Assembly (NCBI RefSeq): GCF_003584645.1
Contig: NZ_AP017928.1
Coordinates: 2,766,395 to 2,830,394, forward strand
DNA length: 64,000 bases
Direction: 5' to 3'
Origin: Methylocaldum marinum
GTDB taxonomy: Bacteria; Pseudomonadota; Gammaproteobacteria; Methylococcales; Methylococcaceae
Shown: positions 27,659-36,751 of the stretch, one piece after another
Numbering within the stretch: position 1 is the first letter of the stretch
Layout of the letters: each line of letters opens with the position of its first letter
The notes under the pieces: model-generated
The model's input: the letters and a program-made list of their open reading frames with translations, nothing else
Database searches by the model: none
Told to the model about the DNA's origin: nothing
Made by a program: the position numbers and the translations under genes

Positions 27659-30439
27659 TCAGTTGATTCGTTCCGACAGCTTTCCGCCCGGGGCGATTTT
27701 AACGGCACAGAATTTGAATTCCGGAATCTTGCCGTACGGATCCAAGGCTTCGTTAGTGATCAGATTGGCCGAGGCTTCGTTATAACAGAATGCCATGAAC
27801 AGGCTGCCCGGCTGCAGTCCTGCGTCGATCCGCGCATAGGCCGAAATCTTGCCGCGCCTGGATTCGATGCTAATCAGTTCTCCAGGCTTGCCGCCCAAGG
27901 CTTCCAAATCGAGCGGGTGAATCGAGACTACCGGATCAGGCTCGATCGCATCCAGAACACTGGCATGACGGGTCATGCTGCCGGTGTGCCAGTGTTCGAG
28001 CTGGCGGCCGGTTATGAAAACAAACGGATACTCATCATCGGGCAACTCGTTTGCACGGCTGAATGCCGCAGGAACGAACAGGCCCCTGCCGCCCTTGCGT
28101 GGAAAGTCTTCCACGAAGATAACCGGTTCGCCGGGATCGCCCTCCTGCTCGCACGGGTAAATGACGGAGACTTCCCGCTCCAGCCGATCCCAGGTAATGC
28201 CGGCGATGCTGACCATGGCTTGGCGCATCTCGTCGAACACGTCCTTGGGACCCGAATAGCTCCACTCCAGCCCCATACGCCAAGCGATTTCCGGAATTAT
28301 CCACCAGTCCTGTCGCGCGTCGCCCGGCGGGTCGATGGCCTGGCGTCCCAACTGGACACGGCGATCGGTATTGGTGAAAGTTCCGGTCTTTTCCGGGAAA
28401 GCCGAGGCCGGCAGGATCACATCGGCGAACCCGGCGGTCTCGGTCAGGAAGATGTCCTGAACCACGCAGTGTTCCAGCATCGCCAAGGCTTCACGCGCGT
28501 GGTTCTGATTGGGATCGGACATGGCCGGGTTTTCTCCTTCCACGTACAGACCGGTCAGTTTGCCGTCGTGTATGGCGTGAATGATCTCGACCACGGTAAG
28601 TCCCGGCTTGGGATCGAGTTGGGTTTGCCATAGTTTCTCGAACTTCGTGCAAACTCCCGCATCGCCGACCGGCTGATAATCCGGATAAACCATGGGAATA
28701 AGCCCTACGTCGGAAGCGCCTTGCACATTGTTCTGACCGCGCAGCGGATGCAAACCGGTCCCCGGGCGACCGATTTGACCGGTCATTAGCGCCAGCGAAA
28801 TCAGGCAACGGGCATTATCGGTACCGTGCACGTGCCGGGACACACCTATTCCCCAGAGAATCATCGCGGCTTTCGATGTGGCGTAAAGCCGGGCGACTTC
28901 CCTGATGGTTTCCGCCGGAATGCCGCAGACGGGTGCCATCCGGTCGGGATCGTAATCTTTCAGATGATCTCTCAGCTGCTCGAAGCCCTCGGTGTGCTTG
29001 CGGATGTATTCCTCGTTGCATAGGCCTTCCGCGACGATGGCATGCATGATCGCGTTAAGCAAGGCGACGTAAGTATCCGGACGGAACTGCAGCGAATAGG
29101 CCGCGAAGCGACAAATTTCCGTGCGGATCGGATCCATCACGATGAGCTTGGTGCCATTCCGGACCGCATTCTTGAACCAGGTCGCCGCGACCGGATGGTT
29201 GACGGTGGGATTGGACCCGATCACGATGACGACCTCGGCTTTCGCGACATCCTCCACCGGGTTCGATACCGCGCCGGAACCGATGCATTCCAGCAGAGCC
29301 GCGACCGACGATGCGTGGCACAAGCGAGTGCAATGGTCGACGTTATTGGTGCCGAAACCGGTACGCACCAGCTTCTGGAACAAGTACGCCTCTTCGTTGC
29401 TGCCTTTGGCGGAACCGAAGCCGGCCAACGCCCGCGGGCCTTTCTCGTCACGGATCTTGCGAAGCCCCGAAGCCGCAAAATCAAGCGCTTCTTCCCAAGT
29501 CGCTTCCCGGAAGACCTGATCGATATCCTGAGGATCGAGCAGCTCGGTGGTCTTCGCCGCACCTTCCTTGCGGATCAGGGGCTTGGTCAGGCGCAAGGGA
29601 TTATGGACGTAATCGAAGCCGAAACGGCCCTTGACGCAGAGACGGCTGTGATTGGTATCGCCGTCGCGCCCTCCGACGTAAAGAATCTTGTTGTCCCTGA
29701 CATTAAAGGTCAGCAGACAACCGACACCGCAGTACGGACAAGTAGAGTCGACCTTCTTTTCAGGTTCGACCAAGCCGACACTATTGGACGGCATCAGCGC
29801 ACCGGTCGGACAGGCCTGTACGCACTCGCCGCAGGCCACGCAAGTGCTTTCGCCCATCGGGTCATCCTGATCGAAAACGATCTTGGCATGATGACCTCGA
29901 AAGGCGTAGCCGATGACATCGTTCATCTGCTCCTCGCGGCAGGCCCGTACGCAACGGGTACACTGAATGCAGGCATCGAGATTCGCGGCGATGGCGGGAT
30001 GGGAAAAGTTGGGGGCCGGCTGTCCTCGCCCGGGGAAGCGCGGATTCCAGACTTCCAGCTTGCCCGCCCAGTAATCCAGCTCTGAATGGGGGTTATACGG
30101 CGATTTGCCCTGCTCCGGCATATCGGAGAGCAGTAGCTCCAGCACCAGTTTTTGAGAAGTTCGAGCTCTTTCGCTGGTACTCGATACGTCCATCCCTTCC
30201 TGCGGATAACGGCAACAGGACGGCGCCAGAACGCGTTCGCCCTTGATGATCTCCACCACGCAAGCACGGCAATTGCCGTCCGGCCGATAGCCGTCCTTAT
30301 AGCACAGGTGCGGGATCTCCTTGCCCTGCCGCTTGGCCGCCTGGAGGATCGTCTCACCCTCGAAAGCCTGAACGTCTTCGCCGTCGAGCTTGAATCCGAC
30401 GGTCTTCGCTGTTTTCAAATCTTCGGGATTGGCAACCAT
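27659..30439 (-). CDS. fdhA: Formate dehydrogenase alpha subunit (Mo/W, NAD type)
   Basis: The 926-residue catalytic subunit oxidises formate to CO2, the last step of C1 oxidation. Order of parts: a [2Fe-2S] domain (C46, C57, C60, C75), two [4Fe-4S] ferredoxin motifs (C157-x2-C160-x2-C163 with C167; C200, C203, C206, C210), a fourth cluster (C234, C237, C241, C268), then the molybdopterin domains. The metal ligand is Cys374 in RLCHAS, not selenocysteine. It normally pairs with a NuoF-like beta subunit, whose gene upstream (30467) is broken here. So the alpha gene is intact but its partner at this locus is not. Confidence 0.95.
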   Translation of the reverse strand: MVANPEDLKTAKTVGFKLDGEDVQAFEGETILQAAKRQGKEIPHLCYKDGYRPDGNCRACVVEIIKGERVLAPSCCRYPQEGMDVSSTSERARTSQKLVLELLLSDMPEQGKSPYNPHSELDYWAGKLEVWNPRFPGRGQPAPNFSHPAIAANLDACIQCTRCVRACREEQMNDVIGYAFRGHHAKIVFDQDDPMGESTCVACGECVQACPTGALMPSNSVGLVEPEKKVDSTCPYCGVGCLLTFNVRDNKILYVGGRDGDTNHSRLCVKGRFGFDYVHNPLRLTKPLIRKEGAAKTTELLDPQDIDQVFREATWEEALDFAASGLRKIRDEKGPRALAGFGSAKGSNEEAYLFQKLVRTGFGTNNVDHCTRLCHASSVAALLECIGSGAVSNPVEDVAKAEVVIVIGSNPTVNHPVAATWFKNAVRNGTKLIVMDPIRTEICRFAAYSLQFRPDTYVALLNAIMHAIVAEGLCNEEYIRKHTEGFEQLRDHLKDYDPDRMAPVCGIPAETIREVARLYATSKAAMILWGIGVSRHVHGTDNARCLISLALMTGQIGRPGTGLHPLRGQNNVQGASDVGLIPMVYPDYQPVGDAGVCTKFEKLWQTQLDPKPGLTVVEIIHAIHDGKLTGLYVEGENPAMSDPNQNHAREALAMLEHCVVQDIFLTETAGFADVILPASAFPEKTGTFTNTDRRVQLGRQAIDPPGDARQDWWIIPEIAWRMGLEWSYSGPKDVFDEMRQAMVSIAGITWDRLEREVSVIYPCEQEGDPGEPVIFVEDFPRKGGRGLFVPAAFSRANELPDDEYPFVFITGRQLEHWHTGSMTRHASVLDAIEPDPVVSIHPLDLEALGGKPGELISIESRRGKISAYARIDAGLQPGSLFMAFCYNEASANLITNEALDPYGKIPEFKFCAVKIAPGGKLSERIN

Positions 30440-30466
30440 ATCTCGTTCCTAAAGGGTTCAGCTCGC

Positions 30467-30887
30467 TTACTTTTCAAGCTCTTGGGGGAAATACTTGAAC
30501 ACGCACTGCAAAGGATTCGGCGCCGCCTGGCCGAGCCCGCAAATGGACGCGTCGGTCATAACCTTGGCGATGTCATCCAGCAAAAGCTTGTCCCACCGAT
30601 CCTTTTCCATGAGCTTGGCCGCTTTGCCGGTACCCACTCGGCAGGGCGTACATTGACCACAGGATTCTTCCTCGAAAAACCTCATGGCATTGAGCGCCAT
30701 CGCCTTGGCGCTGTCCTGATTGGAGAGGATGATGACGGCGGCGGAGCCGATGAAGCAACCGTATGGGTTCAGGGTGTCGAAATCGAGCGGAATATCGCCC
30801 ATGGACGCCGGCAGAATTCCGCCGGAAGCACCGCCCGGGAAATAGCCGTAGAACTCGTGTCCCGGCAGCATGCCGCCACAGAACACG
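30467..30887 (-). pseudogene. fdhB: Formate dehydrogenase beta subunit, 5'-truncated remnant
   Basis: About 140 residues match the C-terminal part of the NuoF-like beta subunit of NAD-dependent formate dehydrogenase: CGGMLPGHEFYGYFPGGASG, then FFEEESCGQCTPCRVGTGKA (the cluster-binding cysteines) and DASICGLGQAAPNP. The protein should be about 500 residues; everything before this point, including the FMN and NAD sites, is gone. The open frame continues upstream to 31003, but those residues are the antisense of a TnpB fragment. The break near 30880 is the insertion boundary of an IS200/IS605-type remnant. Only 27 bases separate it from fdhA. Confidence 0.85.
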
Positions 30888-31115
30888 AGCCGTACCTGTC
30901 CGTGCTGCGGCCATGTGTCTGCCGACAACCGGCAGACGCAAGCCCGATTTGCGTGTGTGGAATGTGGCTTCGAGGAAAACGCCGATGTGGTCGGCGCGAT
31001 CAATGTGCTAAGGGCGGGACACGCCCGGTTCGCCTGTGAAGTGAGCGATGCAGTAGGATCGCCAGCAGCAGGAACCCACCGAAGCGACTCAGGGGCGGCT
31101 CAATGCCGCCCCTGA
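30870..31115 (+). pseudogene. TnpB (IS605 OrfB) C-terminal fragment
   Basis: About 75 residues of the RNA-guided nuclease/transposon protein TnpB remain: the zinc ribbon (CPCC and CVEC pairs) and the DVVGAINVLRAGH motif holding the last catalytic Asp region. RuvC I and II parts are missing, so it cannot be active. The first few residues overlap the fdhB remnant and are probably not native. Confidence 0.8.
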
Positions 31116-31160
31116 GCGCCGTAGGAATCTCCGGCCTTCAGGCCGGGGAGGATGTCAATT
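30880..31160 (+). mobile_element. Remnant of an IS200/IS605-type element (TnpB 3' end and right end)
   Basis: The open frame to 31115 encodes the last part of a TnpB/OrfB protein: the zinc finger TCPCCGHVSADNRQTQ ... ACVECGFEENADVVGAINV. Just after its stop comes GGAATCTCCGGCCTTCAGGCCGGGGAGGATGTCAA-like sequence (about 31125-31158), a hairpin (CCGGCC TTCA GGCCGG) typical of the right end of these elements. The left end, tnpA and most of tnpB are absent. In complete elements this region also encodes the TnpB guide (omega) RNA. The remnant sits exactly where fdhB is cut. The 224 bases from 31161 to 31384 carry no recognisable gene, only the palindrome ATCGATTTCAAATCGAT at 31315-31331. Confidence 0.85.
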
Positions 31161-31384
31161 TCTTAAAAGCAACCGGTGCAGTGGCCATACGGTGCATACC
31201 TTTAATATTGCTTCGGAAATAGCCACTCTCGGGACGGGCGCCCGCAATGTCGGCAAAAACAACGCTTTCTCGCGCGCAGTCGAATCGCTGAACGCGACTG
31301 TAGCGGATGGGTCTATCGATTTCAAATCGATATTCATGAATTTTCCATTGTTTTTCATGATGTTACGCATATTCCTGCAAAATC

Positions 31385-32150
31385 ATGTATGAACGGGTCG
31401 GCCATCAAATTGTCTTGACTCCCGCGGGTTTGGGCCTGCTCGAATATGCCGAGCGCATGGAACGCGACTACCGCGAGGTAAAGGACTACATTCGCCGGCT
31501 GCAGCAGGTAAACGCCGGCACCTTGCGCGTCGGTTCGACGATGACCATCGCCAGCTATTACCTGCCTCAGTACGTGGTGAGGCTCCAAACCGACTATCCG
31601 GGCGTTCACGTGTATATGACAACCGGGGATACTCAGGAAATCGTGCAGAATCTTCCGGCACTGGATTTGGCGTTCATCGAAGGCCCGGTCGCAACCGAAC
31701 AGTTGCCCGCGCCATTTCGCATGTTGCCGTGGAAAGAGGACGAAATCGTGCTCATCGTTCCTCAGGATCATGAAATCGCGGAACTTTATCCGGAAGCAGT
31801 GCCTCTCGACGTGTTCGCCCGCTATCAAATCATCTGGCGCGAGCCGGGCTCCGGGGCGAGGCAAGTGGTCGAAACCGCATTGGCCGAGGCGCACATCACG
31901 GCGCCGGTCAACATAGAGGTCATGGGTGTCGCCAGCGTCAAAGAATCGGTTCGGGCCGGTCTCGGAATCGGCTTTGCATCCATTCAAGCCATGCGTCATG
32001 AGAATAGCAGCCTGGTTTCACGGCGAATCAACCCGCCGGATGGGCTCCGCTGGCAGTTGAACATCATTGCCCCCGAAGCGAAAATGCGGTCGCGAGGCAG
32101 CCGAGCTCTGCTCGATTTATTGATCGCCAACGAAAAAACTCAAGACCTAA
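31385..32150 (+). pseudogene. LysR-type regulator lacking its DNA-binding domain
   Basis: The frame starts YERVGHQIVLTPAGLGLLEYAERM, which is the end of the LysR winged-helix domain, then the whole effector domain follows (GTLRVGSTMTIASYYLP, ALDLAFIEGPV, SVKESVRAGLGIGFASI). The helix-turn-helix (about 55 residues) is missing, lost at or near the IS-remnant junction. The frame has no stop at the expected C-terminus and runs on to 32701 through the next gene in another frame, which suggests a second lesion near the AAAAAA run at 32133. LysR genes next to fdh genes often regulate them, so loss of this one fits the decay of fdhB. Confidence 0.75.
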
Positions 32151-33080
32151 ATGAAAGTTCCTGTTTGCGCGCTCTTTCTGTCGATAATTGCACTTGTGAA
32201 CCCAGCCCGAGCAGATACTCCCCGACTTTCCATCGAGCAAGTCGCACCCGGCATTTACGTTCACCAGGGCACGCACGAACTACCGGATCGGCACAATCGC
32301 GGCGAGATCGCCAACATCGGCTTCATCGTCGGGCAGCGTTGTGTCGCGGTAATCGACACCGGCGGCAGCCCGGAGCAAGGCTATGCGCTGAAAACCGTCA
32401 TCGAATCCACCACCGCGGTTCCGATTTGCTACGTCATCAATACGCATGTGCATCCGGACCACATCTACGGCAACATTGCCTTCAAACAGCCCAGCGTCAG
32501 CTTCATCGGCCATCACAAACTTGCCGAAGCCATGGCCATGCGCGCGCCCTTCTATCAGGAAATGGCCGAACGGGATCTCGGCTTCCGCTTAAAAAGCGAA
32601 AATTTCGTGCTGCCGGACCACTCGGTTCGGGATACGCTGGTTCTGGATCTCGGTGGCAGAACGCTGCTTTTGAGAGCTCACCGAACAGCCCACACCGATA
32701 GTGACCTCAGCATTTACGACGCTCAAACCAAGACCCTCTGGCTGTCCGATCTCTTGTTCATGGGACATTTGCCCGTGATCGACGGAAGCCTCAATGGCTG
32801 GCTGGCGACGATCGAGCAGCTGAAAACGATTGATGCGAAACTGGCGATACCGGGGCACGGTCCGATCGCGGCCGACTGGCCCGAAGCATTGGCCCCTGAG
32901 GAACGCTACCTAAAGAACTTGCAGTCGGAGATCAGAGCGTTTATCAAAGATGGCAGAACCATGGAAGAAGCCATGGCGAATGTCGGACTGTCCGCCCACG
33001 ATGACTGGCAACTCTTCGACGAGTTCCACAAGCGGAATGTTTCCACAGCGTTCGCCGAACTGGAGTGGGAAGACGATTGA
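32151..33080 (+). CDS. Quinoprotein-relay-type zinc metallohydrolase (metallo-beta-lactamase fold)
   Basis: The 309-residue exported protein (signal VNPARA) has the metallo-beta-lactamase HxHxDH motif as NTHVHPDHIYGN, an Asp in DTGGSPEQGYA, and later histidines in RTAHTDSDLSIYD and IPGHGPIAA. Its neighbour is a SoxYZ-like carrier, the pairing seen in 'quinoprotein relay system' loci beside PQQ dehydrogenases. The exact reaction is not established. With xoxF 5 kb away, a role in C1 quinoprotein metabolism is likely. Start is the ATG at 32151; the LysR frame overlaps it in another reading frame. Confidence 0.8.
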   Translation: MKVPVCALFLSIIALVNPARADTPRLSIEQVAPGIYVHQGTHELPDRHNRGEIANIGFIVGQRCVAVIDTGGSPEQGYALKTVIESTTAVPICYVINTHVHPDHIYGNIAFKQPSVSFIGHHKLAEAMAMRAPFYQEMAERDLGFRLKSENFVLPDHSVRDTLVLDLGGRTLLLRAHRTAHTDSDLSIYDAQTKTLWLSDLLFMGHLPVIDGSLNGWLATIEQLKTIDAKLAIPGHGPIAADWPEALAPEERYLKNLQSEIRAFIKDGRTMEEAMANVGLSAHDDWQLFDEFHKRNVSTAFAELEWEDD

Positions 33081-33114
33081 GCATGCAAACACATATCCCG
33101 GGGAGTACACTTCA

Positions 33115-33933
33115 ATGAAATCTTCAACAACATTTAGAAAACAATGCTGGCTGGCCTTGGGCTGCTTACTGGCACTGTGCGGATCCGCGCTGGCAGCCGG
33201 TGAACCAGAAACGGCCTGGAACGGCGGACTCAGGCAGAATTTTTTCGGCGAACGGCCGATAGAAGAAGGCAGCCAGATCGTCGAACTGGCCGCCCCCTAC
33301 CGCGCTGAAGATCCCGCACTGGTACCGATCCAGATCAACAGCAAGATTCCTCAGACCCAAGAACGGTATATCAAGACCGTGACGCTGATTATCGACAACA
33401 ACCCGGTGCCGTTCTCCGGCACTTTCCATTTCACGCCGGATAGCGGAAGAGCCGACCTGGCCATGCGAGTACGCGTCAACGCCTATACCCACGTTCGAGC
33501 CATCGCCGAGACCAATGACGGCAAACTCTATATGAACAAAGCCTTCGTCAAGGCCAGCGGCGGCTGCTCGGCACCGATAGGTACGGACCTGGAGGCCGCC
33601 ATGGCACGAATGGGGAAGATGAAATTCAAGCTGGACAGTCAGAAAGTGGCGTTGCAACAGCCTAATTTGGCGCAACTGCTCATCAGCCACCCGAACATCA
33701 CCGGCCTGCAAATGGATCAGCTGACCCGGATGATCAAACCGGCCCACTTTGTGGAAGAAGTCAAAGTCAGCTTCAACGATAAACCGGTTCTCACGGCTAA
33801 AACCGACATCGCCATCAGCGCGGACCCAAACTTTCGGTTTTATTTCGTGCCCGAGACGGCGGGAGAATTGAAAGCGGAAATTCGAGACAATAAAGGAAAT
33901 CAGTTTTCGGCCAGTCAAACGGTCACACCCTGA
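33115..33933 (+). CDS. Quinoprotein dehydrogenase-associated SoxYZ-like carrier
   Basis: The 272-residue exported protein is a fusion of a SoxY-like half (VPIQINSKIPQTQERYIKTVTLIIDNNPVPF ... AFVKASGGCSAP) and a SoxZ-like half (FVEEVKVSFNDKPVL ... FYFVPETAGELKAEIRDNKGNQF). It has the family length. SoxYZ proteins carry substrates on a swinging cysteine in thiosulfate oxidation; this version occurs with PQQ alcohol dehydrogenases instead. Its start has GGGGAG just upstream, and it follows the metallohydrolase by 34 bases. Confidence 0.88.
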   Translation: MKSSTTFRKQCWLALGCLLALCGSALAAGEPETAWNGGLRQNFFGERPIEEGSQIVELAAPYRAEDPALVPIQINSKIPQTQERYIKTVTLIIDNNPVPFSGTFHFTPDSGRADLAMRVRVNAYTHVRAIAETNDGKLYMNKAFVKASGGCSAPIGTDLEAAMARMGKMKFKLDSQKVALQQPNLAQLLISHPNITGLQMDQLTRMIKPAHFVEEVKVSFNDKPVLTAKTDIAISADPNFRFYFVPETAGELKAEIRDNKGNQFSASQTVTP

Positions 33934-33958
33934 GCGGTCCGCACGCGGCTCGAAACAC

Positions 33959-33990
33959 GTAAAGCGGCCGATGAGCGCCGGCCGCTTTAC
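33959..33990. terminator. Hairpin between convergent soxYZ and glgX
   Basis: GTAAAGCGGCC at 33959-33969 pairs perfectly with GGCCGCTTTAC at 33980-33990. It includes the glgX stop codon and probably ends both transcripts. There is no clear T-run. Confidence 0.55.
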
Positions 33991-36131
33991 GCGCGAATCG
34001 GATTGCGCTCGGCGAGCAACACGACCATGCTGCGCTCCTCGATCCGGGTGGAGGAATTTCCGCTGAATGGTAGACCTTGACCCGGCGGGCAAATGTCGAA
34101 AGGCGGCTCTGCGCCGGTATCGATCACCTTAAGCCAAACCGAATCGTGCGGCGGCTCCGGTATTACAAAGCTCGTCGCATACGTCAAAGGATTACAGAGC
34201 AGGCAGAGGTCTTGACCCCCATCTTTTTCCGCATAGATCCGGCATCCCACTGCGCTCTCCGAATGCCAGTCGGGCACGTGTCCGGACGGATTGAACCAGC
34301 TTACGTCTTCTGGCCGGTAGAACCGCTCCGACGATAGGGTCGGATGACGTGCGCGAAATGCGATCATATTCCGCACGAATTCGAAAATTTCCCGATTTTT
34401 CTCCAAAAACGTCCAGTCGTACCAGGAAATCTCGTTATCCTGGCAATAAGCGTTATTGTTACCCAGCTGCGTGCGGCAGAATTCGTCGCCTCCCAAAATC
34501 ATCGGCACTCCGCGGGAAAGGAACAACGTAGCCATGAAATTCTTCATCTGCCTGAGCCGGATTCGAACGATGGCCGGATCCTCGGTAGGACCTTCCACGC
34601 CGTAATTGGCGCTATGGTTATCGTTCGAACCGTCCCGGTTGTCTTCGCCGTTGGCCAGATTGTGCTTGTATTCATAGCTGACCAGGTCGTTCAACGTGAA
34701 CCCATCGTGGCAAGTCACGAAGTTAATGCTGTTAACCGTCGCCTTACCGCTGTGCTCGTACAGATCGGCACTGCCGCACAAGCGGCTGGCGAACACTCCG
34801 GCCATGCCCATGTCACCGCGCCAGTAACGCCGCACATCGTCGCGATATTGACCATTCCACTCCGACCAGCGCTCGCCCGGGAAACGCCCTACCAGATAGG
34901 CGCCGCCGGCATCCCAGGCCTCTGCGATCAGCTTTACATCCCGCAGGATCGGGTCCTCGGCGATTTGCTCCAGAAGCGGCGCGTTGGCCACCAAATGGCC
35001 GTTGCGGTCCCGCCCCAAAATGGAGGCCAAATCGAAGCGGAAGCCGTCGACATGCATTTCCACGACCCAGTATCTAAGGCAATCGAGAATGTAGTTACGA
35101 ACCACCGGATGGTTGCAATTCATCGTATTGCCGCAGCCGGAGAAATTTTTGTAGCGGCTTTTGTCCTCTTCCAACAGGTAATAAATACTGTTATCCAAAC
35201 CACGGAAGTTGAGCGTCGGCCCGGTTTCATCGCCTTCCGCCGTATGGTTGAAGACTACGTCGAGCAACACTTCGATTCCGGCCTTGTGCAAGGCCTTGAC
35301 CATCGTCTTGAACTCGTCGACCTGACATCCGGGATAGAGACGGCTGCCGTACCCTTCGAACGGCGCGAAAAAAGCCATGGTGTTGTAGCCCCAATAATTG
35401 CGGAGCCTTTCGCCGCTCATGGGATTGACCGCGGTAATCTCGTTCGGATTGAACTCCTGAAGCGGCATCAACTCGATGGCAGTGATTCCGAGTTGCCTAA
35501 AGTAGGGAATTTTTTCTATAACGCCGAGATAACTCCCGCGCGACCGGACACCCGCCGATGGATGCACCGTCAAACCGCGCACATGCGTCTCGTAAATGAC
35601 GAGGCTGGACCAGGGGTGATGAAGCGGTCGATCATTCTCCCAATCAAAACTGTTGCCGGTAACAAGATTTTTCACCACCACCGGATTTTCATGCTCCGGA
35701 CCCTTCGGAGCCGACGACACGGAACGGGATGAAAATCCGGCAAAATTCCATTGCAGCGGCGTAGCCAGTGCCGTTGCATAAGGATCGAGCAATATCTTGC
35801 TCGGATCGAAACGATGTCCCTGCTCGGGGGCAAAAGGTCCATCGACACGAAAAGCGTAAACCAGATTCTTTCCCGCTCCCAGCACGCAAATGTGCCACAT
35901 GTCGCCGGTCTTGTGATGCTCGGAATCGAGCTCGATGACCTGAAACGGCTTGGTGGCCTGCACGTCTTCGAACAGGAGCAGAGACACCTGGGTAGCGTGC
36001 CGACTGAACAGGGAGAAATTCACCCCGCCCTTGTGCAAATAGACTCCATGCGGGATGGGGGATCCCGCCGAATAGGAATAACGGGGCTTCATAGAAGAAC
36101 CAACTGTGCTCGTATTACTGACGGATTTCAT
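33987..36131 (-). CDS. glgX: Glycogen debranching enzyme (GlgX/TreX isoamylase type)
   Basis: This GH13 enzyme cuts alpha-1,6 branches in glycogen. The N-terminal CBM48 part has GVNFSLFSRHATQVSLLLFED; the catalytic barrel has LDVVFNHTAEGD, DGFRFDLAS (Asp nucleophile), LIAEAWDAGGAY (Glu acid) and FVTCHDGFTLND. About 714 residues, normal for GlgX. Two nearby ATG codons (36131 and 36092) have no strong ribosome site; I use the longer. Other glycogen genes are not in the window. It is convergent with soxYZ and divergent from pmoC. Confidence 0.92.
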   Translation of the reverse strand: MKSVSNTSTVGSSMKPRYSYSAGSPIPHGVYLHKGGVNFSLFSRHATQVSLLLFEDVQATKPFQVIELDSEHHKTGDMWHICVLGAGKNLVYAFRVDGPFAPEQGHRFDPSKILLDPYATALATPLQWNFAGFSSRSVSSAPKGPEHENPVVVKNLVTGNSFDWENDRPLHHPWSSLVIYETHVRGLTVHPSAGVRSRGSYLGVIEKIPYFRQLGITAIELMPLQEFNPNEITAVNPMSGERLRNYWGYNTMAFFAPFEGYGSRLYPGCQVDEFKTMVKALHKAGIEVLLDVVFNHTAEGDETGPTLNFRGLDNSIYYLLEEDKSRYKNFSGCGNTMNCNHPVVRNYILDCLRYWVVEMHVDGFRFDLASILGRDRNGHLVANAPLLEQIAEDPILRDVKLIAEAWDAGGAYLVGRFPGERWSEWNGQYRDDVRRYWRGDMGMAGVFASRLCGSADLYEHSGKATVNSINFVTCHDGFTLNDLVSYEYKHNLANGEDNRDGSNDNHSANYGVEGPTEDPAIVRIRLRQMKNFMATLFLSRGVPMILGGDEFCRTQLGNNNAYCQDNEISWYDWTFLEKNREIFEFVRNMIAFRARHPTLSSERFYRPEDVSWFNPSGHVPDWHSESAVGCRIYAEKDGGQDLCLLCNPLTYATSFVIPEPPHDSVWLKVIDTGAEPPFDICPPGQGLPFSGNSSTRIEERSMVVLLAERNPIRA

Positions 36132-36173
36132 AAAACACGGCCCGGCATCCGAAGGACGCAGTTGCGCCAGCAC

Positions 36174-36751
36174 CTACTACCGTGCCGGTACAACGGTCTC
36201 GCCGATCACGGAGCCTCCCTACTCATATCTAGCTTATGAATCAGCCGCAAACAATTCGCCATATCTTCACCCGATCTTACCATTCTGATCGCGGAACGAA
36301 AAACCCGCCGACTTTCACATATGGACAACCCTATACACGGACTAGGCGATAACGTTGGGTGATGCGGCCGGACCCGAAAAACATCTCAGCCTGAAAATCG
36401 GCGATCTGATCCTGTCGCTGCCAATCCCACCATCAACTCCGCCGAAAAAATCATCGACGCATCCCTGGTTGACATCACTTGTAAATCAAGACTAAAGTAT
36501 CGCCTCGATACCATAGGTCGAGATCGGGCGCTCCCGTGGCCTCGCCTTACGCCGAAAGGTATCAGTACGGACCTCGAATTTAGGGTTTCCAAAGGTTTCT
36601 CCGTATTTTTCAACGCAGAAGCCGCGCAGCTAAAATTTCGTGCTGAAGTCCGGAATTTTTTTATGCTGGCTAACTCTAACTCGGGGTCAGGGATCTTACG
36701 TACACAACTCTGGCATTTATTAGTAAGTAAAAACAAGCAACGGAGGTAAAT
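36174..36751. other. Spacer between glgX and pmoC, with pmoC leader
   Basis: Apart from the possible PDZ relic there is no gene. The last 100 bases are A/T-rich and hold the pmoC promoter and the strong ribosome site ACGGAGG at 36740-36746. I cannot name a sigma factor motif confidently. Confidence 0.4.
36361..36480 (+). pseudogene. Possible PDZ-domain relic
   Basis: Two frames together read HLSLKIGDLILS and then, after a one-base shift, NPTINSAEKIIDASL, which resembles the carboxylate-binding end of a PDZ domain in a Do-type protease. There is no start, no stop context and no protease part, so at most a decayed fragment in the glgX-pmoC spacer. Short match, so weak. Confidence 0.3.

Noticed and set aside
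30888..31003. N-terminal 36 residues of the fdhB frame
   Set aside because: They are the reverse complement of the TnpB zinc-finger fragment and not part of a formate dehydrogenase.
32160..32701. LysR frame continuing through the metallohydrolase gene
   Set aside because: Residues after about 32150 are Arg/His-rich shadow of the metallohydrolase gene; only loss of the stop codon keeps the frame open.
34344..35732. A 462-residue frame opposite glgX
   Set aside because: It is the antisense shadow of glgX, with high-GC composition keeping the frame open; no motif is seen.
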